The notes: generated from the letters alone by a model not told the origin. Shown: positions 41,189 through 49,956, counted from the stretch's first letter. The stretch is DNA of 64,000 bases from Pseudomonas sp. DTU_2021_1001937_2_SI_NGA_ILE_001 (GCF_032463525.1 NZ_CP135971.1:558001-622000), one strand, 5' to 3'. Numbers and translations are program-made.

Positions 41189-43057
41189 TCACTGCATCTC
41201 CGAAACCAGGGCCGAGGCGCCCCGGCGCGCGGCGAACTCTTCGTTGGTGAGCGGGGTAGGGCTGACTTCCCACCAGGTCTGGATCGCTTCGCTGTTGCGC
41301 GCCTGGATCTTCGGAATGCCGAAGCGGTTCCACCACACCGTCGAGCTGCCCGGCGGGTAGTAGTTGGAAATCCAGTAGAAACCCCATTGCAGCACGCGGT
41401 CCAGGCAGTGGGCGTAGGCGACCATGTCCTGCTGATTGCCGGCCTTGACCAGCCCATCGATGAGCGTATCGACGGCCGGGTCCTGCAGCACCATATAGTT
41501 GCTCGACCCGGCGTCGTGGGCGACCTTGGAGCCGAAGGTGTTGTACAACTCCAGGCCCGGCGAATCGCTGACCGAATAGCCGATCACGATCATGTCGTAG
41601 TCGCGGGCCATGACCCGGTTCAGGTACTGCGCGGCGTCGATGCGGCGGATGTCGAACTGGATACCGATCTGTGCCAGGGTGCGCTTGTACGGCAGCAGCA
41701 GGCGCTCCATTCCTGACTGGGCATTGAGAAAGGTGAAGCTCAACGGCTCGCCTTGCGCATTCACCAGACGATCACCCTGAGGTTTCCAGCCGGCCTGTTC
41801 GAGCAACGCCAGGGCCTGCAGCTGTTTGTCGCGGATGAACCCGCTGCCATCGGTGCGCGGTGGGTGAAACACCTGGGTGAACACCTCGTCGGGCACCTGG
41901 CCGCGCAGCGGCTCGAGAATTGCCAGCTCCCGCGGCGTCGGCAAGTCGGTGGCGGCCAGTGGCGAGTTGGAGAAGTAGCTGCTCTGGCGGATGTACATGT
42001 TGCGCATCATCTGCCGGTTGGTCCACTCGAAGTCCCAGAGCATGGCCAGCGCCTGGCGCACCCGGCGATCCTTGAACATCGGACGGTCCAGATTGAAGAT
42101 GAAACCTTGCGAACTCTGCACCGCGCCCTTGGCCAGATGGGCCTTCTGCAGGCGCCCCTCGCTCAGCGCCTGGCCGTTGTAGCGGATGGTATAGCCAGTG
42201 GCGGAGTATTCGCGGTTGTAGTCGTAGCCGCCGCCAAGCAATACCTGGCGGGCGACATCGGTGTCGCCGAAGTATTCGATCTTGAAACTGTCGAAGTTGT
42301 ACTGCCCGCGTGCCACGGGCCGGTCGCGCCCCCACCACTGCGGATCGCGTTCGAAGGTGATGCTGCGCCCCGGGTCGACCTTGCCGATGCGATAGGGGCC
42401 GCTGCCAGGTGGGATCTCGAAACCGGCGCCGCCGGCGAAGTCGCGGCTCTTCCACCAGTGTTCGGGCAATACTGGCAGCGAAGCCAGTTCCAGTGGCAGG
42501 GTACGGCTTTCGTTGTTGCTGAAGTCGAAGCGCACCTGGGTCGGTGACTCTACCGTGACGCTCTTCACGGCGGCGAAACGGGTGCGGTATTCGAGCTTGC
42601 CCTGGCTCATGAACAGTTCGAAGGTGTATTTCACATCGGCGGCGGTGATCGGCGTGCCGTCGGCGAAGCGCGCATCAGGGTCGAGATAGAAACGCAGCGA
42701 CAGGCCGTCCGCGCCAGGCTCCATTCCCTTGGCGACCAGTCCGTAGACGGTGAAGGGCTCATCCAGCGAGCGCACCGCCAGTGGTGAATACAGCAGTTCG
42801 TCGATCTGCGCCACGCCCATGCCTTTGTCGACATAGGGGACCAGGTGGTCGAACTGGCCGATTTCCTGGGCGGAACGGCTCATGCTGCCACCTTTGGGGG
42901 CATCCGGGTTGACGTAGTCGAAATGTCGGAAACCTGCCGGATAGCGCGGCGCCTCACCATAGACGGTCAGGGCGTGCTGCGGTGCCGCATACAGCGATTG
43001 CAGGGTGGCCAGCCACAACAGCGTGACGGCAAGAAGCGGTGAACGAGCAGAACCCAT
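41189..43057 (-). CDS. yejA: Peptide ABC transporter substrate-binding protein YejA
   Basis: Periplasmic SBP family 5 protein of 622 residues that captures the imported peptide. A signal peptide (MGSARSPLLAVTLLWLATLQSLYA) is followed by HALTVYGEAPRYPAGFRHFDYVNPDAPKGG, the family start. Further marks are DARFADGTPITAADVKYTFE and RRIDAAQYLNRVMARDYDM. First gene of a four-gene operon on this strand. The upstream region holds a small REP-like hairpin (CGCGGATAAATCCGCG at 43125-43140). Confidence 0.92.
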   Translation of the reverse strand: MGSARSPLLAVTLLWLATLQSLYAAPQHALTVYGEAPRYPAGFRHFDYVNPDAPKGGSMSRSAQEIGQFDHLVPYVDKGMGVAQIDELLYSPLAVRSLDEPFTVYGLVAKGMEPGADGLSLRFYLDPDARFADGTPITAADVKYTFELFMSQGKLEYRTRFAAVKSVTVESPTQVRFDFSNNESRTLPLELASLPVLPEHWWKSRDFAGGAGFEIPPGSGPYRIGKVDPGRSITFERDPQWWGRDRPVARGQYNFDSFKIEYFGDTDVARQVLLGGGYDYNREYSATGYTIRYNGQALSEGRLQKAHLAKGAVQSSQGFIFNLDRPMFKDRRVRQALAMLWDFEWTNRQMMRNMYIRQSSYFSNSPLAATDLPTPRELAILEPLRGQVPDEVFTQVFHPPRTDGSGFIRDKQLQALALLEQAGWKPQGDRLVNAQGEPLSFTFLNAQSGMERLLLPYKRTLAQIGIQFDIRRIDAAQYLNRVMARDYDMIVIGYSVSDSPGLELYNTFGSKVAHDAGSSNYMVLQDPAVDTLIDGLVKAGNQQDMVAYAHCLDRVLQWGFYWISNYYPPGSSTVWWNRFGIPKIQARNSEAIQTWWEVSPTPLTNEEFAARRGASALVSEMQ

Positions 43058-43172
43058 GAACGGACCACAGCGATGAGCGATCCTGCCGTTCTACAGGGAA
43101 AGCCCGGCGTCGCCAAGGGTAGGGCGCGGATAAATCCGCGATCGCCGCGGTGCCTGGCAAGGGGGACTGAAA

Positions 43173-43207
43173 GCGCAACGGCCCGCCAGAGTAGCGGGCC
43201 GTTGCGC
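43173..43207 (-). terminator. Terminator after the second parvulin gene
   Basis: Perfect 14-bp stem GCGCAACGGCCCGC/GCGGGCCGTTGCGC with a 7-base loop, 15 bases beyond the stop of the leftward ppiC gene. Only a short T-stretch follows on the minus strand. Confidence 0.7.
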
Positions 43208-43221
43208 GAGCGGTGCTGGGA

Positions 43222-43503
43222 TCAGTCCTGGCGGCTGGTCACTTCCAGCAGGTGGTAGCCGAACTGGGTCTTCACCGGACCCTGCACCACGTTGATCGGT
43301 GCGCTGAACACCACGGTGTCGAACTCCTTGACCATCTGGCCTGGACCGAACGAGCCCAGGTCACCGCCCTGGCGGCTGGATGGGCAGCTGGAGTTGGCCT
43401 TGGCGATGTCGGCGAAGTCGGCACCCGCTTCGATCTGGGCCTTGAGTTCCTTGCATTTCTCTTCGCTGGAAACAAGGATGTGACGGGCAGTGGCTCGTGC
43501 CAT
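43222..43503 (-). CDS. ppiC: Parvulin-type peptidyl-prolyl isomerase PpiC
   Basis: Single-domain parvulin of 93 residues, the same size as E. coli PpiC, without signal peptide. Motifs ARHILVSSEEKCKELK, CPSSRQGGDLGSFGPGQMV and VKTQFGYHLLEVTSRQD at the C-terminus. Independent unit: a strong hairpin follows and the DAHP synthase stop lies 73 bases upstream of its start. Paralog of the 91-residue parvulin further left. Confidence 0.93.
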   Translation of the reverse strand: MARATARHILVSSEEKCKELKAQIEAGADFADIAKANSSCPSSRQGGDLGSFGPGQMVKEFDTVVFSAPINVVQGPVKTQFGYHLLEVTSRQD

Positions 43504-43576
43504 GGGTAGGGACTCCTCTGGTTAAACGCGCAGCCTACCGGATTGGGCTGCGCATTTCTTCACATTCTTCGCCCGC

Positions 43577-44659
43577 TCAGCGGTAGCGCAGGCGATCTAC
43601 TGCTTCGCGCAGCAGGCTCTGTGTGCCGCTCCAGCCCAGGCAACCGTCGGTCACCGAAACCCCGTACTTCATATCTTTGCCAAGAGGCTGGCAGCCATCG
43701 AACAGGTGGCTTTCGATCATCACGCCCATCAGGGCCGGGTTGCCCTCAAGCCGCTGCTGCAGAACATCGCGAAATACCTGGGGCTGACGCAGTGGGTCCT
43801 TGCCGCTGTTGGCATGGCTGCAGTCGACCATGATGCGCGGGTTGGCGCCGTGTCTGGCCAGTGCTTCGCTGACCTTGGCGACATGTGCGGCGGAGTAGTT
43901 GGGGCCCTGGTGGCCACCGCGCAGTACCACATGAGTGTCCGGGTTACCCTGTGTCTCGATGATGGCTGGGTGGCCGTGGCGGTCGATACCGAAATGCCGG
44001 TGCGGGTGCGCGGCCGAGCGCATGGCGTCAGTGGCTACGGTAACTCCACCATCGGTGCCGTTCTTGAAACCGACCGGAATGCCCAGCCCGCTGGCCATCT
44101 CGCGGTGGATCTGCGATTCGGTGGTGCGTGCGCCAATGGCCACCCAGCTCAGCAGGTCATCGAAGTAGCCAGCCGCCATGGGCTGCAGCAGTTCTGTGGC
44201 GACCGGCAAACCCAGCGCGAGCATGTCGAGCATCAGCTGGCGTGACAGGGCCAGTCCGGCGGCCATGTCGTCGCTGCCATCCAGGTGTGGGTCGTAGGCC
44301 AAGCCTTTCCAGCCGACCGTGGTGCGCGGTTTTTCGACATAGGCGCGCATCACCAGCAGCATCTGGTCGCTCACTTCGTTGGCGAGTGTGGCCAGGTGTT
44401 CGGCGTATTCCAATGCGGCACGCGGATCATGCAGGGAGCAGGGGCCGACGACCACCAGCAGGCGCGAGTCGCTGCCATCGAGGATGGCGCGTACGGCACG
44501 ACGATGGGCGGCTACCTGTTCGAAAAGGTGGGTTGGCAACGGTTGGCGGTGCTTGAGCTCCGCGCCGGTCGGCAAGCGACGGGCTGTGGTGGCAGAGTCC
44601 AGACGGGTGACGGTGCTGGACGAGACATCGATATCTTTCAGGGCAACGGACGAGTTCAT
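43577..44659 (-). CDS. Type I 3-deoxy-7-phosphoheptulonate (DAHP) synthase
   Basis: Enzyme of 360 residues for the first step of the shikimate pathway, condensing phosphoenolpyruvate and erythrose 4-phosphate. Family motifs: LLVVVGPCSLHDPRAALEYA, MRAYVEKPRTTVGWKGL, ARTTESQIHREMASGLG, GFKNGTDG, VMVDCSHANS-like IMVDCSHANSGKD and ESHLFDGCQPL. It is of the AroF/AroG/AroH class; which amino acid inhibits it cannot be read. ATG at MNSSVALKDIDVS with AGGAAG about 8 bases upstream is chosen, although the frame is open to 44893. A leader peptide, terminator and second small ORF precede it, so attenuation by aromatic amino acids is likely. Confidence 0.9.
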   Translation of the reverse strand: MNSSVALKDIDVSSSTVTRLDSATTARRLPTGAELKHRQPLPTHLFEQVAAHRRAVRAILDGSDSRLLVVVGPCSLHDPRAALEYAEHLATLANEVSDQMLLVMRAYVEKPRTTVGWKGLAYDPHLDGSDDMAAGLALSRQLMLDMLALGLPVATELLQPMAAGYFDDLLSWVAIGARTTESQIHREMASGLGIPVGFKNGTDGGVTVATDAMRSAAHPHRHFGIDRHGHPAIIETQGNPDTHVVLRGGHQGPNYSAAHVAKVSEALARHGANPRIMVDCSHANSGKDPLRQPQVFRDVLQQRLEGNPALMGVMIESHLFDGCQPLGKDMKYGVSVTDGCLGWSGTQSLLREAVDRLRYR

Positions 44660-44697
44660 GTGCTGGCTTCCTGGGCGGCGGGCTGGCCCGCCTGCCG

Positions 44698-44841
44698 CTA
44701 TAGAGGTGTTCGACAAAGAGCGGGATTGATCGGATTGCCACCGCGCAGTGACCGGTCGGAGGCGGCAGGCTGTCCCGAGCGGAGGGTGGTAAATCGCCAG
44801 GTGCGGGTCTCTTCGTTGCGGTAATAGGTGAAGTCGGTCAT
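44698..44841 (-). CDS. Second small ORF in the DAHP synthase leader, 47 aa
   Basis: Frame MTDFTYYRNEETRTWRF... ending ALCRTPL, between the attenuator terminator and the DAHP synthase gene, 38 bases before the latter's ATG. AAGGA nine bases before its own ATG is a good ribosome site. Five of the first 17 residues are aromatic. It could be a second leader peptide or a small protein; out of frame with the synthase. I do not recognise a family. Confidence 0.5.
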   Translation of the reverse strand: MTDFTYYRNEETRTWRFTTLRSGQPAASDRSLRGGNPINPALCRTPL

Positions 44842-44891
44842 GGGGTGTGTCCTTTTGGAAAATGCTGTTGAAGTCATGGAGCCGGAAAAAC

Positions 44892-44926
44892 AAAACCCCC
44901 GGTCGGGGAGGCCGACCGGGGGTTTT
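44892..44926 (-). terminator. Attenuator terminator before DAHP synthase
   Basis: Perfect 11-bp stem CCCCCGGTCGG/CCGACCGGGGG with 5-base loop, followed on the minus strand by TTTTGTTTTT. It begins about 50 bases after the stop codon of the aromatic leader peptide and lies before the second small ORF, exactly where a transcription attenuator should be. A-rich on the other side, so it could work both ways. Confidence 0.85.
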
Positions 44927-44975
44927 TGAGTTCTCTGGTTGGCGTCCCTGGATTTACCGGGCGCCGAACGGGGTA

Positions 44976-45122
44976 TCAGGCGCGCCGATGGCTAAACCAA
45001 TACCCATAATAAAAATCTGCCGGCAGGGATACCGAAGCACGAACGCCAGCAGCAGCTACACTCGCCACCAGGCATTGGATGCTGGCAGTGGATGCGGTGA
45101 GCTGAAGAGGACTGGTGATCAT
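44976..45122 (-). CDS. Aromatic-rich leader peptide (attenuation), 48 aa
   Basis: Leader frame of 48 codons beginning MITSPLQLTASTASIQ and having FYYGYWF at residues 37-43 (44994-45014), six aromatic codons in seven, including one Trp. CAGGAG six bases before ATG is a strong ribosome site. The aromatic run is about 70 bases before the terminator stem, a distance at which ribosome stalling can decide the downstream fold, as in the trp and phe operons of enteric bacteria. So starvation for Tyr, Phe or Trp should allow read-through into DAHP synthase. Function is inferred from layout. Confidence 0.78.
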   Translation of the reverse strand: MITSPLQLTASTASIQCLVASVAAAGVRASVSLPADFYYGYWFSHRRA

Positions 45123-45168
45123 GGGTGTCTCCTGAGGAAGGCTCGAGCTTAATGCAGCCCGAGAGCAA

Positions 45169-45180
45169 CTTCAATTGAAG
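45169..45180. promoter_or_regulatory. 12-bp perfect palindrome upstream of the leader
   Basis: CTTCAATTGAAG, 46 bases upstream of the leader-peptide ATG. On the minus strand its right half overlaps a possible -35 TTGAAG, 17 bases before TAAGCT. Might be an operator for DAHP synthase expression; no known TyrR box. Confidence 0.35.
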
Positions 45181-45357
45181 AATTCAATCAGGCTGAAGGG
45201 TGTGATAATCTCAGTTTAAGGCAAAACGCTATCATTCACGCTTGGCTCTTATAGCTGCCGACACTGCTTGTCGGAAAAGGCGATTTCTATCGCGGAAGTA
45301 GGGTTTTGGAGAGAAGGGCTTTTCCTGGAAATTTTCGACCCCGAGACGCACCCAGAT

Positions 45358-45582
45358 TCACTCGGAAGCAGGAGCAGCTTCCTCGGCGGGGATGGTCCCT
45401 TCCTTCATACCCAGCAAAACCGCGACTTTATGAGCTTCTCCGCGTCGACCTTTCTTGCGGCCAGCCAAGACCTGATAGGTGGTTGCTGGATCGACATCGT
45501 TTTCACGCGCGAACTGTTGAACCGATTTCCCCTGTTGATCGAGCCAGGCCTTGGCTTGTGCAGCGGTACGGATTGGAGGCAT
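45358..45582 (-). CDS. Phage-type DNA-binding protein (BcepMu gp16-like)
   Basis: Protein of 74 residues, MPPIRTAAQAKAWLDQQGKS, with the helix-turn-helix part FARENDVDPATTYQVLAGRKK then GRRGEAHKVAVLLGMKEG. This pattern matches the BcepMu gp16 family of phage-associated DNA-binding proteins. It is divergent from an XRE regulator with about 80 bases between, the layout of a repressor/Cro-type switch. An overlapping plus-strand frame of 113 codons was rejected in its favour. Confidence 0.82.
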   Translation of the reverse strand: MPPIRTAAQAKAWLDQQGKSVQQFARENDVDPATTYQVLAGRKKGRRGEAHKVAVLLGMKEGTIPAEEAAPASE

Positions 45583-45598
45583 AGTTCAAAACCGTTCA

Positions 45599-45621
45599 AT
45601 TCAGTTTAATTTTCTCTGAAT
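45599..45621. promoter_or_regulatory. Operator-like inverted repeat between gp16-like and XRE genes
   Basis: ATTCAG-N11-CTGAAT in the AT-rich gap between divergent regulators. A similar TCAGTTTAA string appears again near 45212, in the DAHP synthase leader promoter area. Probable binding site of one of the two regulators. Confidence 0.45.
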
Positions 45622-45664
45622 ATTACCATTCGTAAGGATAGGGTCAACAGGGTTGTGCATTCAA

Positions 45665-46054
45665 ATGAGTGGAATCGGATACCGGCTAAGGAAAGAACGC
45701 GAGCGTCTGGGACTGTCCCAACGGGCGTTCGGCGAAATTGGCGGCGTGGAGGCCAATGCCCAGGGCAAGTACGAAAGTGGCGACCGTACACCCAAGGCCG
45801 ACTATCTGGCTGCGGTGGCGGCCAAGGGAGTCGACGTGCTGTATGTACTGACCGGCAAGCCTACCCCGATTCCACTCGATAATCTCAGTCTGGCGGAGGA
45901 AAAGGTACTGGGCAGTTACCGGAGTCTGCACAAGGAGGATCAGGACGCTATTCGTCGGCTCACCACTTCGATGGCGCAACTTTCTATTACATCTGCTCCG
46001 CGCAAGCGCCAGGCTGATGGCGTGCAGGATAGCCCAGTCCTGGACGAAACCTGA
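45665..46054 (+). CDS. XRE/Cro-CI family regulator
   Basis: Protein of 129 residues with N-terminal HTH: MSGIGYRLRKERERLGLSQRAFGEIGGVEANAQGKYESGDRTP, followed by YLAAVAAKGVDVLYVLTGKPTP, the linker typical of Pseudomonas P22 C2-like repressors. The C-terminal part is short and has no LexA-type protease residues. It is divergent from the gp16-like gene and precedes gacA, separated by a terminator. The start four codons inside the open frame is the one that fits the HTH. Confidence 0.87.
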   Translation: MSGIGYRLRKERERLGLSQRAFGEIGGVEANAQGKYESGDRTPKADYLAAVAAKGVDVLYVLTGKPTPIPLDNLSLAEEKVLGSYRSLHKEDQDAIRRLTTSMAQLSITSAPRKRQADGVQDSPVLDET

Positions 46055-46072
46055 GTAATCGGCCTTTCCTAA

Positions 46073-46103
46073 CGCCCGGCCTGTGAGCGGGCGCATAATT
46101 TTT
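46073..46103 (+). terminator. Terminator after the XRE gene
   Basis: CGCCCG/CGGGCG stem with nine-base loop, followed by CATAATTTTTG. It separates the regulator from gacA. Confidence 0.6.
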
Positions 46104-46293
46104 GCTGGCATACGGCGGCATCAGTGATAGGTTGTTGTCAGCATTGTCAGAAATTTCAAGTGCGAACCAGGCATTGCCTGCGGATACCAAGCGCCTGAAG
46201 CCAAGCCGCTTTGTTTGCAGAGCCTAGGTCTGACTCGCCGTTTTTGCTATGGTGAACGGCAATTGTGTTATGACTGTTTCGCGAGGTAACTCC

Positions 46294-46938
46294 TTGATTA
46301 AGGTGCTAGTTGTCGACGACCACGATCTCGTGCGCACAGGCATAACCCGCATGCTCGCCGATATCGATGGCTTGCAGGTCGTCGGCCAGGCTGATTCGGG
46401 CGAGGAGTCACTGAAGAAGGCCCGTGAACTCAAGCCCGACGTTGTGCTGATGGACGTCAAGATGCCAGGCATCGGCGGCCTTGAGGCGACCCGCAAGCTG
46501 TTGCGCAGCCATCCGGACATGAAAGTGGTGGCCGTTACCGCCTGTGAAGACGATCCGTTTCCGACCCGCCTGTTGCAGGCAGGGGCTGCCGGCTATATGA
46601 CCAAGGGCGCCGGCCTGACCGAAATGGTCCAGGCCATCCGTCTGGTATTCGCCGGCCAGCGCTACATCAGTCCGCAGATCGCCCAGCAGTTGGCCCTCAA
46701 GTCGTTTCAGCCGGAACAGAGCAATTCGCCGTTCGATCTGCTCTCCGAGCGTGAAATCCAAATCGCCCTGATGATCGTCGGCTGCCACAAGGTGCAGAGC
46801 ATTTCGGACAAGCTTTGCCTGTCGCCGAAAACCGTCAATACCTACCGTTATCGGATATTCGAGAAGCTTTCGATCAGTAGTGATGTCGAACTGGCATTGC
46901 TCGCGGTTCGTCACGGCATGGTCGATGCCAGCGCCTGA
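46294..46938 (+). CDS. gacA: Global response regulator GacA
   Basis: LuxR/FixJ-type response regulator of 214 residues, the usual GacA length. Receiver with phospho-acceptor D54 ([13 protein letters not shown]), then HTH domain [43 protein letters not shown]. It pairs with the sensor GacS and activates small RNAs of the Rsm system, controlling secondary metabolism and biofilm. The start is TTG, six bases after GAGGTAA, giving [20 protein letters not shown]; the open frame extends 15 codons upstream. uvrC follows after two bases, the conserved gacA-uvrC arrangement. Confidence 0.96.
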   Translation: MIKVLVVDDHDLVRTGITRMLADIDGLQVVGQADSGEESLKKARELKPDVVLMDVKMPGIGGLEATRKLLRSHPDMKVVAVTACEDDPFPTRLLQAGAAGYMTKGAGLTEMVQAIRLVFAGQRYISPQIAQQLALKSFQPEQSNSPFDLLSEREIQIALMIVGCHKVQSISDKLCLSPKTVNTYRYRIFEKLSISSDVELALLAVRHGMVDASA

Positions 46939-46940
46939 AA

Positions 46941-48764
46941 ATGACTGAACTCTTTGATTACAGTGCGTTCCTGGCGACCTGCAGCGGCCGGCCGGGTGTC
47001 TATCGTATGTTCGACGCGCAGGGGCTGCTGCTGTACGTGGGCAAGGCGAAAAACCTGAAGAAACGCCTGGCCAGCTACTTCCGCAAGACCGGGCAGGCGC
47101 CCAAGACCGGCGCGTTGGTGGCGCGGATCGCGACGATCGAAACCACTATCACTGCCAACGAAACCGAAGCCTTGCTGCTTGAGCAGACGCTGATCAAGGA
47201 GCATCGGCCCCCCTACAACATCCTGCTGCGCGATGATAAGTCCTATCCCTACGTGTATCTCTCCGAGGGCGCTTTTCCTCGGTTGAGCATCCATCGCGGG
47301 GCCAAGAAGGGTAAAGGCCGCTATTTCGGGCCTTACCCGAGTGCAGGAGCGATTCGCGAAAGCCTTGGCCTGCTGCAGAAGACCTTCCTGGTTCGCCAGT
47401 GCGAAGACAGCTATTACAAGAACCGTACCCGGCCGTGCCTGCAGTACCAGATCAAACGCTGCAAGGCACCCTGCGTCGGTTTGGTTGAGCCGGAGGTCTA
47501 TGCCGAGGATGTGCGCCACTCTGTGATGTTCCTTGAAGGGCGTAGCAATGCGCTGAGCGACGAACTCAATGCCTCGATGGAAAAGGCGGCCATGGCGCTG
47601 GACTTCGAGCGGGCTGCCGAGCTGCGCGACCAGGTCGCACTCCTGCGTCGCGTGCAGGACCAGCAGAGCATGGAAGGTGGCACCGGGGACGTCGACGTGG
47701 TTGCCGCATTCGTCAACCCGGGCGGCGCCTGCGTGCATTTGATCAGTGTGCGCGGCGGTCGCGTGTTGGGCAGCAAGAACTTCTTTCCCCAGGTGGGCAT
47801 AGAAGAGGAAGTGGGCGAGGTGATGTCGGCGTTCCTCGCGCAATATTTCCTCGGTGGCGTCGACCGCGAATTGCCCAGCGAAGTCATCGTCAACGTCGTC
47901 AATGAAGACTTTCCTGCGCTGGTGGATGCCGTGCACGAGTTGCGTGGCCGTGAGCTGGTGATCAGCCACCGGGTACGTGGCACGCGTGCGCGCTGGCAGC
48001 AACTGGCGGTCACCAATGCCGAACAGGCGCTGGCTGCACGACTTGCCAATCGCCAGCATGTGGCTTCGCGCTTCGAAGCGCTGGCTCGGGCGCTGGACCT
48101 CGACGAGCCGCCACAGCGTCTGGAGTGCTATGACATCAGCCATTCCAGCGGTGAAGCCACAGTGGCTTCCTGCGTGGTGTTCGGTCCTGAAGGGCCGATC
48201 AAATCGGATTACCGGCGTTACAACATCGAGGGCGTGACCGCCGGCGACGACTACGCCGCCATGCACCAGGCCCTCACCCGGCGCTTCAGCAAGATCAAGG
48301 ATGGGGAGGGCAAGCTACCGGACATCCTGTTGGTGGACGGCGGCAAGGGGCAACTGAACATGGCGCGCGAAGTCCTTGATGAACTGGCCGTGCCCGACCT
48401 TATCCTGCTTGGCGTGGCCAAGGGTGTGACCCGCAAGGCTGGCTTCGAAACCCTCTACCTCAACGATGCCGCCCATGAGTTCACCCTGCGCGGCGACTCT
48501 CCGGCCCTGCACCTGATCCAACAGATTCGCGACGAAGCGCACCGCTTTGCCATTACTGGCCACCGGGCGCGGCGCGGCAAGACCCGGCGCACCTCGACCC
48601 TGGAAGGCGTGGCCGGTGTCGGGCCGACCCGGCGGCGCGAGCTGCTCAAGCACTTTGGTGGCCTGCAGGAGTTGTCCCGCGCCAGTATCGAAGAAATTGC
48701 CAAAGCGCCCGGTATCAGCAAAAAGCTTGCAGAGTCGATTTATGCCAATCTGCATAGCGAGTAG
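46941..48764 (+). CDS. uvrC: Excinuclease ABC subunit C
   Basis: Nucleotide excision repair nuclease of 607 residues. GIY-YIG nuclease domain at the start ([29 protein letters not shown]), Cys-rich [20 protein letters not shown] domain [20 protein letters not shown], RNase H-like endonuclease part ([32 protein letters not shown]) and C-terminal HhH pair ([32 protein letters not shown]). It follows gacA by two bases and is probably co-transcribed. Confidence 0.97.
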   Translation: MTELFDYSAFLATCSGRPGVYRMFDAQGLLLYVGKAKNLKKRLASYFRKTGQAPKTGALVARIATIETTITANETEALLLEQTLIKEHRPPYNILLRDDKSYPYVYLSEGAFPRLSIHRGAKKGKGRYFGPYPSAGAIRESLGLLQKTFLVRQCEDSYYKNRTRPCLQYQIKRCKAPCVGLVEPEVYAEDVRHSVMFLEGRSNALSDELNASMEKAAMALDFERAAELRDQVALLRRVQDQQSMEGGTGDVDVVAAFVNPGGACVHLISVRGGRVLGSKNFFPQVGIEEEVGEVMSAFLAQYFLGGVDRELPSEVIVNVVNEDFPALVDAVHELRGRELVISHRVRGTRARWQQLAVTNAEQALAARLANRQHVASRFEALARALDLDEPPQRLECYDISHSSGEATVASCVVFGPEGPIKSDYRRYNIEGVTAGDDYAAMHQALTRRFSKIKDGEGKLPDILLVDGGKGQLNMAREVLDELAVPDLILLGVAKGVTRKAGFETLYLNDAAHEFTLRGDSPALHLIQQIRDEAHRFAITGHRARRGKTRRTSTLEGVAGVGPTRRRELLKHFGGLQELSRASIEEIAKAPGISKKLAESIYANLHSE

Positions 48765-48796
48765 AATGCCCGTTCACCTCGTAGCCAGTTGTGCCG

Positions 48797-49357
48797 ATGA
48801 ATATCCCTAATCTGATCACCGTTCTGCGCGTTCTACTGATTCCGATCTTCATTCTGCTGTTCTATATGCCTTATCACTGGAGCTATGCGGCGGCCAGTCT
48901 GGTATTCGCGTTCGCCGCCGCCACCGACTGGTTGGACGGCTACCTGGCGCGCCGCCTGCAGCAGAGCACGCCGTTCGGTGCATTTCTCGACCCGGTCGCA
49001 GACAAGCTCATGGTCGCCGTGGCGCTGGTCATGCTCGTACAGACCCACGCCAATTTGTGGCTGACCCTGCCGGCAGCGGTAATCATCGGCCGCGAGATCG
49101 TGATCTCCGCTCTGCGCGAGTGGATGGCGGAGATCGGGGCTCGCGCCCACGTCGCGGTGTCCAGCATGGGCAAGTGGAAGACCGCCGCGCAAATGCTTGC
49201 CCTCGTCATCCTGCTGGCTAATCCACCCCAGCTCACGTTCTGGGTATTCATCGGTTATGCGCTGCTGCTCATCGCAGCTGGGCTGACCCTGTGGTCGATG
49301 CTGCAATACTTGAAGGCGGCATGGCCCCATTTGAAAACCACCGCAGAAAAAAAATAA
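48797..49357 (+). CDS. pgsA: CDP-diacylglycerol-glycerol-3-phosphate 3-phosphatidyltransferase
   Basis: Membrane enzyme of 186 residues that makes phosphatidylglycerol phosphate. CDP-alcohol phosphotransferase motif [29 protein letters not shown] with its conserved aspartates, and four to five membrane helices. The ATG at [18 protein letters not shown] is chosen; a GTG two codons earlier is possible. It comes 32 bases after uvrC and completes the gacA-uvrC-pgsA block. Confidence 0.95.
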   Translation: MNIPNLITVLRVLLIPIFILLFYMPYHWSYAAASLVFAFAAATDWLDGYLARRLQQSTPFGAFLDPVADKLMVAVALVMLVQTHANLWLTLPAAVIIGREIVISALREWMAEIGARAHVAVSSMGKWKTAAQMLALVILLANPPQLTFWVFIGYALLLIAAGLTLWSMLQYLKAAWPHLKTTAEKK

Positions 49358-49376
49358 GTTTTTTAGAATCAAGGGG

Positions 49377-49404
49377 TTGACGGATGGTTTTGAATGTATA
49401 GAAT
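49377..49404 (+). promoter_or_regulatory. Promoter of the tRNA-Gly/tRNA-Cys unit
   Basis: TTGACG, 16 bases, TAGAAT, close to the sigma-70 consensus, ending 17 bases before the tRNA-Gly 5' end. AT-rich upstream (TTTTTTAGAATC) could serve as UP element. Confidence 0.65.
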
Positions 49405-49421
49405 GGCGCACATCAAATGAC

Positions 49422-49497
<76 letters not shown>

Positions 49498-49537
49498 GTT
49501 TGATAACGTTTAATGTTGATAGCATCAGACGTTTTGA

Positions 49538-49611
49538 GGCCGAGTAGCAAAATGGTTATGCAGCGGATTGCAAATCCGTAGATGCCGGTTCGATTCCGAC
49601 CTCGGCCTCCA
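49538..49611 (+). tRNA. tRNA-Cys (GCA)
   Basis: 74 nucleotides with encoded CCA. Acceptor GGCCGAG/CTCGGCC, anticodon loop ATTGCAAAT (GCA), T-loop GGTTCGATTCC. It is 40 bases after tRNA-Gly, probably the same transcript. Confidence 0.97.
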
Positions 49612-49617
49612 CATTCG

Positions 49618-49652
49618 AAAGCCCCGTAGATGAAAGTCTACGGGGCTTTTTT
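49618..49652 (+). terminator. Terminator after tRNA-Cys
   Basis: 13-bp stem AAAGCCCCGTAGA/TCTACGGGGCTTT with 6-base loop followed by TTT. Clear intrinsic terminator for the tRNA-Gly-Cys transcript. Confidence 0.9.
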
Positions 49653-49870
49653 GTGGCTGCGATTCTAGAAGGCCTGTTCTCTAATGAGCGGCTGATGTTC
49701 CCTAACTTGGCGTTTGGCTGGAAACTTATGGCTGGAGGAAGGCAAGTTCTCTAGCTGCATGATTTCAAAAGTGTTTTTTCTGTTGTGGTGTCACATCTTG
49801 TGCCATTCCAGGGCACTTCATGCTTGCCTAGGCGCCGAGGGATCTATATATTCTTCGGTCTGTCACGCCT

Positions 49871-49956
49871 GCCCCGATGGCGAAATTGGTAGACGCAAGG
49901 GACTTAAAATCCCTCGTTCTTTGAACGTGCCGGTTCGACCCCGGCTCGGGGCACCA
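49871..49956 (+). tRNA. tRNA-Leu (TAA)
   Basis: 86 nucleotides with the long variable arm of class II tRNAs and encoded CCA. Acceptor GCCCCGA (start) with TCGGGGC (end), anticodon loop CTTAAAA (TAA). Its own promoter is likely near 49824-49850 (TTGCCT, 15 bases, TATATA). A prophage integrase gene follows on its 3' side. Confidence 0.96.
49930..49956. other. Candidate attachment site in the 3' end of tRNA-Leu
   Basis: Tyrosine integrases of prophages usually recombine in the T-arm and 3' end of a tRNA gene, leaving the gene intact. The integrase gene ends 83 bases away and points to this tRNA. The matching second copy would lie beyond the window end, so the core is not proven. Confidence 0.45.

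Noticed and set aside
45268..45609. 113-codon plus-strand frame
   Set aside because: Overlaps the gp16-like gene on the other strand, which has a clear HTH pattern; the plus frame has none.
46249..46293. ATG/GTG starts upstream of gacA TTG
   Set aside because: The TTG has the GAGGTAA site at proper distance and gives the standard 214-residue GacA.
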